Below, in pieces: positions 61,005-64,000 of a stretch of DNA of 64,000 nt. The stretch covers positions 62,001 to 126,000 of the forward strand of contig JAQVCP010000002.1 in the NCBI GenBank assembly GCA_028689735.1. Reading direction: 5' to 3'. The stretch comes from Hespellia sp. (GTDB taxonomy: Bacteria > Bacillota > Clostridia > Lachnospirales > Lachnospiraceae). A program made the position numbers and the translations under genes. Below the pieces are notes generated by a model. The model was not told the origin of the DNA and made no database searches. It saw nothing but the letters and a program-made list of their open reading frames with translations. The first letter of the stretch is position 1; each line of letters begins with the position of its first letter.

Positions 61005-63169
61005 GAACAGAAGTATTTGGCGGATGGAAGATTGTCAAGGTTCTGGGAGAAGGAGCCAGTGGAAGGGTATACGAACTTCAAAAAGATGATTTTCATATCA
61101 CAACAAAATCAGCGCTAAAGGTTATTCGGGTTCCGCACTCACGTTCAGACATTGACAATGTGATGAGTGAGGGAATGGACGAGCAGTCGGTGACCACTTA
61201 TTTTCAAGGGTTTGTAGATGAAATCGTCAAAGAAATTGCGATTATGTCGGAACTAAAGAGCCATCCGAATATTGTGCGCTACGAAGATCACACGGTAAAA
61301 CGCCATGAAAATAGTATCGGGTGGGATATCCTCATTCGGATGGAGCTGCTCACACCAATCGTGGAGTATCAGAAGTATCAGACAATGAATGAGGAGAGAG
61401 TATTGCAGATGGCAAAAGAGCTGACTGCGGTGCTTGCATACTGTCATTCCAAGAAACTGATTCACCGGGATGTGAAGCCGCAAAATGTCTTTGTAGATTC
61501 TCTTGGAAAATTTAAGCTGGGAGATTTTGGCGTTGCGAGAACTGTTGAGAAGACGACAGGGGGATTATCGAAAAAAGGTACAGAAAGCTTTATGGCTCCG
61601 GAGGTCTATCTCGGGAAGCCTTATGGGGCAAATGTAGACTTGTACTCCCTGGGTCTGATGCTCTATCAGTATCTGAATCATAATCGTATGCCGTTTTTTC
61701 CACTGGATCGTGCCATCGCATTTTCAGATCGGGAGATGGCAATCAGCAAAAGAATGCGTGGAGAGGAAATCCCGGAACCGACAGATGCAAGTGAAGCATT
61801 TGCAAAAGTGATATTAAAAGCCTGTGCATTTTTACAGAAGGATCGTTATCAATCGGCACAGGAGATGCTCGTTGATTTGGAGAAAGTATCGCTTGGGGCA
61901 GGTGGATATACAGACTCTGGATTTTATTCTGCATATGAAAGTGGTATGGGTCACGGTTATGAAGGCGAGGAAGAAACGATTGGCACGGCTGGAAGTTATG
62001 TCGATGAAGAAGAAACCGTTGGCATGGATAGCGGCTATGTAGATGAAGAAGAAACTGTTGGCATGGATGGTGGCTATGCGAATGAAGAAGAAACTGTTGG
62101 CATGGATGGTGGCTATGCGAATGAAGAAGAAACCGTTGGCATGAAGGGAGGCAGCACGGGTCAGAAGAGACAGACAAAGCAGGACAAAAGCAGCACACAG
62201 AAAAATAAATGGAACAATCAGAACAATCAGAACAATCGCTCGAATCAAAAACAGACTGGAGAAGATAAAAAGTCAGAAGGTTCTGTCACAATTAGCATGA
62301 TTGAGTCGGTAAAAGGATGTGAAAAGCGTCTTCGTATCGACGGGAAAGAAATTGATCTGATGATTCCAGCGGGGATTGAAGATGGAATGAAGCTGAAAAT
62401 TCAGCTGAACGACAAAGCAGGAGCAATGCCAAAGGAAAAGCTGATTGAAATCCATGTAAAGAATGAAGGCATTTTTTCACGATTGGGACTTGACCTGTAT
62501 TCTTCTTTTGCGATTTCACAGGAACTGGCAGATGCCGGTGGAACCATCACAGTACCTACAGCATATGGCCCTTGCAGCAGTAAAGTAAATCCGGGGTCCA
62601 AGACAGGAACTAGAATTCGCTTTCAAGGAAAGGGTGTTCCATCTCTGAAAAATAAAAATCAGTATGGCGATCATTATGTGACACTTACGGTTATTCCATC
62701 TCAGGGAAAGAAGCAGACCCAGAAAGCAACGAAAGTAAATTCCGGGAAGAAAACGAAAAAGTCGGGACTGACAGGAGCATTTATCTGGTATACCCTATTT
62801 GCATTTTGTTTTCTGCTGTTTATTCCGGAGAATGTTGGATGGATAACACGCGAAGCACCTTACTATAATTCGGATTACATGATTCCAAAAGCAATGATGG
62901 AACTGGCAATGTCTATCACATTTCTAGTGGGCTGGGGTATGTTTATTGCTTTTAGAAAAGGAAAGTATAAAAAAATAACAGGCATGTCGGTGATAGCAAG
63001 TTGCATCATAGTGGTAGTACTTACAATTTGCGAGGAACTGTTTCGTATGAAATGTCAAGTGGGATTGCCTCAAGATATGTTCGGCTATATATGTGCAGGA
63101 CTTCTATTACTGATTTTCCTATATATCATTCGAGCGATTGTCAGAAATTTGAGAAGTGAAGAGAGGTAA
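60989..63169 (+). CDS. Ser/Thr kinase with EEETVG repeats, DnaJ C-terminal domain and four membrane segments
   Basis: A 726-residue protein of unusual layout. Residues about 10-285 are a kinase domain with GEGASGRVYELQ, the lysine in SALKVIRV, LIHRDVKPQNVFVDSLGKFK, LGDFGVARTVEKTTGG and GTESFMAPEVYLG. Residues 324-388 are five exact 13-residue units, YxxEEETVGMxxG. A polar Q/N/K linker follows. Residues about 431-572 resemble the DnaJ C-terminal substrate-binding domains: VTISMIESVKGCEKRLRIDG, LMIPAGIEDGMKLKIQLND, HVKNEGIFSRLGLDLYSSFA, ITVPTAYGPCSSKVNPGSKTG and RFQGKGVP. Four membrane segments lie at about 592-614, 630-655, 664-684 and 698-719. There is no J domain and no zinc finger. The threonines of the repeats are possible FHA docking sites. 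Confidence 0.88.
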   Translation: MEYRIGTEVFGGWKIVKVLGEGASGRVYELQKDDFHITTKSALKVIRVPHSRSDIDNVMSEGMDEQSVTTYFQGFVDEIVKEIAIMSELKSHPNIVRYEDHTVKRHENSIGWDILIRMELLTPIVEYQKYQTMNEERVLQMAKELTAVLAYCHSKKLIHRDVKPQNVFVDSLGKFKLGDFGVARTVEKTTGGLSKKGTESFMAPEVYLGKPYGANVDLYSLGLMLYQYLNHNRMPFFPLDRAIAFSDREMAISKRMRGEEIPEPTDASEAFAKVILKACAFLQKDRYQSAQEMLVDLEKVSLGAGGYTDSGFYSAYESGMGHGYEGEEETIGTAGSYVDEEETVGMDSGYVDEEETVGMDGGYANEEETVGMDGGYANEEETVGMKGGSTGQKRQTKQDKSSTQKNKWNNQNNQNNRSNQKQTGEDKKSEGSVTISMIESVKGCEKRLRIDGKEIDLMIPAGIEDGMKLKIQLNDKAGAMPKEKLIEIHVKNEGIFSRLGLDLYSSFAISQELADAGGTITVPTAYGPCSSKVNPGSKTGTRIRFQGKGVPSLKNKNQYGDHYVTLTVIPSQGKKQTQKATKVNSGKKTKKSGLTGAFIWYTLFAFCFLLFIPENVGWITREAPYYNSDYMIPKAMMELAMSITFLVGWGMFIAFRKGKYKKITGMSVIASCIIVVVLTICEELFRMKCQVGLPQDMFGYICAGLLLLIFLYIIRAIVRNLRSEER
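61958..62152 (+). repeat. five tandem 39-bp coding repeats (EEETVG units)
   Basis: Five in-frame 39-bp units begin at 61958, 61997, 62036, 62075 and 62114. The protein units are YEGEEETIGTAGS, YVDEEETVGMDSG, YVDEEETVGMDGG, YANEEETVGMDGG and YANEEETVGMKGG. The last three are nearly identical at DNA level, implying recent expansion or contraction. Confidence 0.95.
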
Positions 63170-63173
63170 GAGC

Positions 63174-64000
63174 GTGAACGATTATCAGGAGTTTTTTTAC
63201 AAAGAAGAAGGAGATGGCTATATTTCCTATGTATTTGAAGAGGATTCTTATTTTTCTACCATAGGATTTAAAGTCATGGAATCGCAGAAAAAGAGTGGAT
63301 ATCTTGCCTGTGTTCAGACGCTGGTGAATGGAAAAATCAAGCTGACTTATCCGACAAAAGGGTATCGCCGTCTGGACCGGGTACTGCAGTCTTTGAACCG
63401 AGAAATGTTTCTAAAGATTGTGACAGACCTGGTGGCGAAGGTGGAAGAGATTCAAGAAAATAGTTTTCTGAAGTGCTGCAATCTGGATTTGTCTTTGAAG
63501 CGCATTTTCATCGACTGGAAAACCTTTGAAGTCTATGTCGCATACCTTCCAATCACAGACAGTCTTGTGAGGTTAGATGAAGTTGAATTTGAGACTTCTC
63601 TCAGAAAAAACTTTATTCTCTGGTCAGAGCAGATTCTTCCAGAGGAGAGAGATAGTCTGGAGAACTTTAGAAGGCAGGTGCAAAATTTCCAAAAGAGTCT
63701 CGGAGAGTTCAACGGAATATCAGGTACAGAAAGAGAAGCATCTTTTGACCGAGGGAAAACCACAGAGTACTATCTGCGTCTTAGCCCGGTTGGCATGGTC
63801 GGCACCCAGTATTTTGAGATACATCGCGAACCATTTATCATCGGCAGAAGCAGGCAGCGCGCGGATGGTCAGGTAGAGAGCAGACAGGTTGGCAATACCC
63901 ACTGCAGAATTCTCTGTGAAGGCGGCAAATATTATGCCATGGATTTGAACAGCCGAAATGGAACTTATCTGAATGGAATCAAAATTCCACCATTGCAGGC
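63174..64000 (+). CDS. FHA domain protein with DUF6382-like N-terminal region (cut by right edge)
   Basis: Reading starts at GTG 63174, 5 bp after the kinase stop with GAGAGG upstream, and runs off the right edge after about 275 residues. The N-terminal 180 residues (NDYQEFFYKEEGDGYISYVF, KIKLTYPTKGYRRLDRVLQS) look like the region found before FHA domains in clostridial DUF6382 proteins. From about residue 215 an FHA domain reads FIIGRSRQRADGQVESRQVG, NTHCRI, then DLNSRNGTYLNGIKI. The serine-arginine normally before the histidine is replaced by asparagine-threonine. It is probably a reader of the kinase products in this operon. Confidence 0.8.
   Translation, partial: MNDYQEFFYKEEGDGYISYVFEEDSYFSTIGFKVMESQKKSGYLACVQTLVNGKIKLTYPTKGYRRLDRVLQSLNREMFLKIVTDLVAKVEEIQENSFLKCCNLDLSLKRIFIDWKTFEVYVAYLPITDSLVRLDEVEFETSLRKNFILWSEQILPEERDSLENFRRQVQNFQKSLGEFNGISGTEREASFDRGKTTEYYLRLSPVGMVGTQYFEIHREPFIIGRSRQRADGQVESRQVGNTHCRILCEGGKYYAMDLNSRNGTYLNGIKIPPLQ

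Noticed and set aside
61958..62152. CRISPR-like tandem repeat
   Set aside because: The units are contiguous, without spacers, and keep the reading frame of a protein, so this is a coding repeat.
61743..62248. Minus-strand repetitive frames across the EEETVG array
   Set aside because: Their repeats are the reverse reading of the 39-bp coding repeats in the kinase gene.
1..64000. tRNA, rRNA, insertion sequence, prophage or att sites
   Set aside because: None was recognised by eye. A tRNAscan/Infernal and ISfinder search would be decisive.

Overview
The window looks like chromosomal DNA of a Gram-positive anaerobic gut-type Clostridium relative, most likely family Lachnospiraceae. This rests on moderate GC, strong GGAGG ribosome binding sites, DUF4364, a CBS-type pyrophosphatase, a zinc-type L31, meso-diaminopimelate dehydrogenase, a 2-hydroxycarboxylate symporter with its own two-component system, and a YesN/LytS sugar locus. 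I see no rRNA, tRNA, CRISPR array, insertion sequence or prophage.

Layout. 1-4338 (minus): a malate/citrate locus with a malic enzyme cut by the left edge, a 2HCT symporter, and a CitB/DcuR-type response regulator with its histidine kinase. 4538-8691 (plus): an aromatic-acid-exporter-like membrane protein, diaminopimelate dehydrogenase, a LysR regulator and an odd phosphate-binding-like protein whose two halves are in reversed order. 8752-16901: a small siroheme/4Fe-4S sulfite reductase (minus), a divergent LysR regulator, then hemC-hemA-cobA/hemD-hemB-hemL, which together make the tetrapyrrole backbone that siroheme needs. 16991-25395: an S1-domain protein, CBS-pyrophosphatase, flavin reductase, galactokinase, MATE transporter, TcdA and RarA. 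25392-28003 (minus): DUF4364, a YhcC-like radical SAM protein and a second malic enzyme. 28325-38226 (plus): the translation/termination group rho-rpmE-DUF1385-prmC-prfA, then a DUF2156 protein, three aminotransferases and a small membrane exporter.

38356-54065 is a sugar region. An XRE regulator and a LytTR regulator come first, then AraC, a membrane-anchored sugar receptor, a LytS-type kinase, a YesN-type regulator, a lipoprotein receptor, the main sugar-binding lipoprotein, a double ABC ATPase, a permease, DUF4867, a FucI/AraA-like isomerase and a xylulokinase-type kinase. Gene order resembles the xylose-sensing XylFII-LytS-YesN system of clostridia, but the isomerase is not of the XylA type. 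A rho-independent terminator at 54200 closes the region.

54432-64000 is accessory. It holds an Rpn/PDDEXK nuclease-like protein, a zinc-ribbon membrane protein, and a eukaryotic-type phosphosignalling cluster: Ser/Thr kinase, FHA-ABC ATPase, ABC-2 permease, PP2C phosphatase, a second Ser/Thr kinase, and an FHA protein cut by the right edge. The second kinase is the most unusual protein here: a kinase domain, five 13-residue repeats with the core EEETVG, a DnaJ C-terminal substrate-binding region without a J domain, and four membrane segments. The first kinase and the FHA-ABC gene meet at a damaged junction that has lost part of an LRR-like region and most of an FHA domain.

All calls come from reading the sequence. 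No database search or structure prediction was run.
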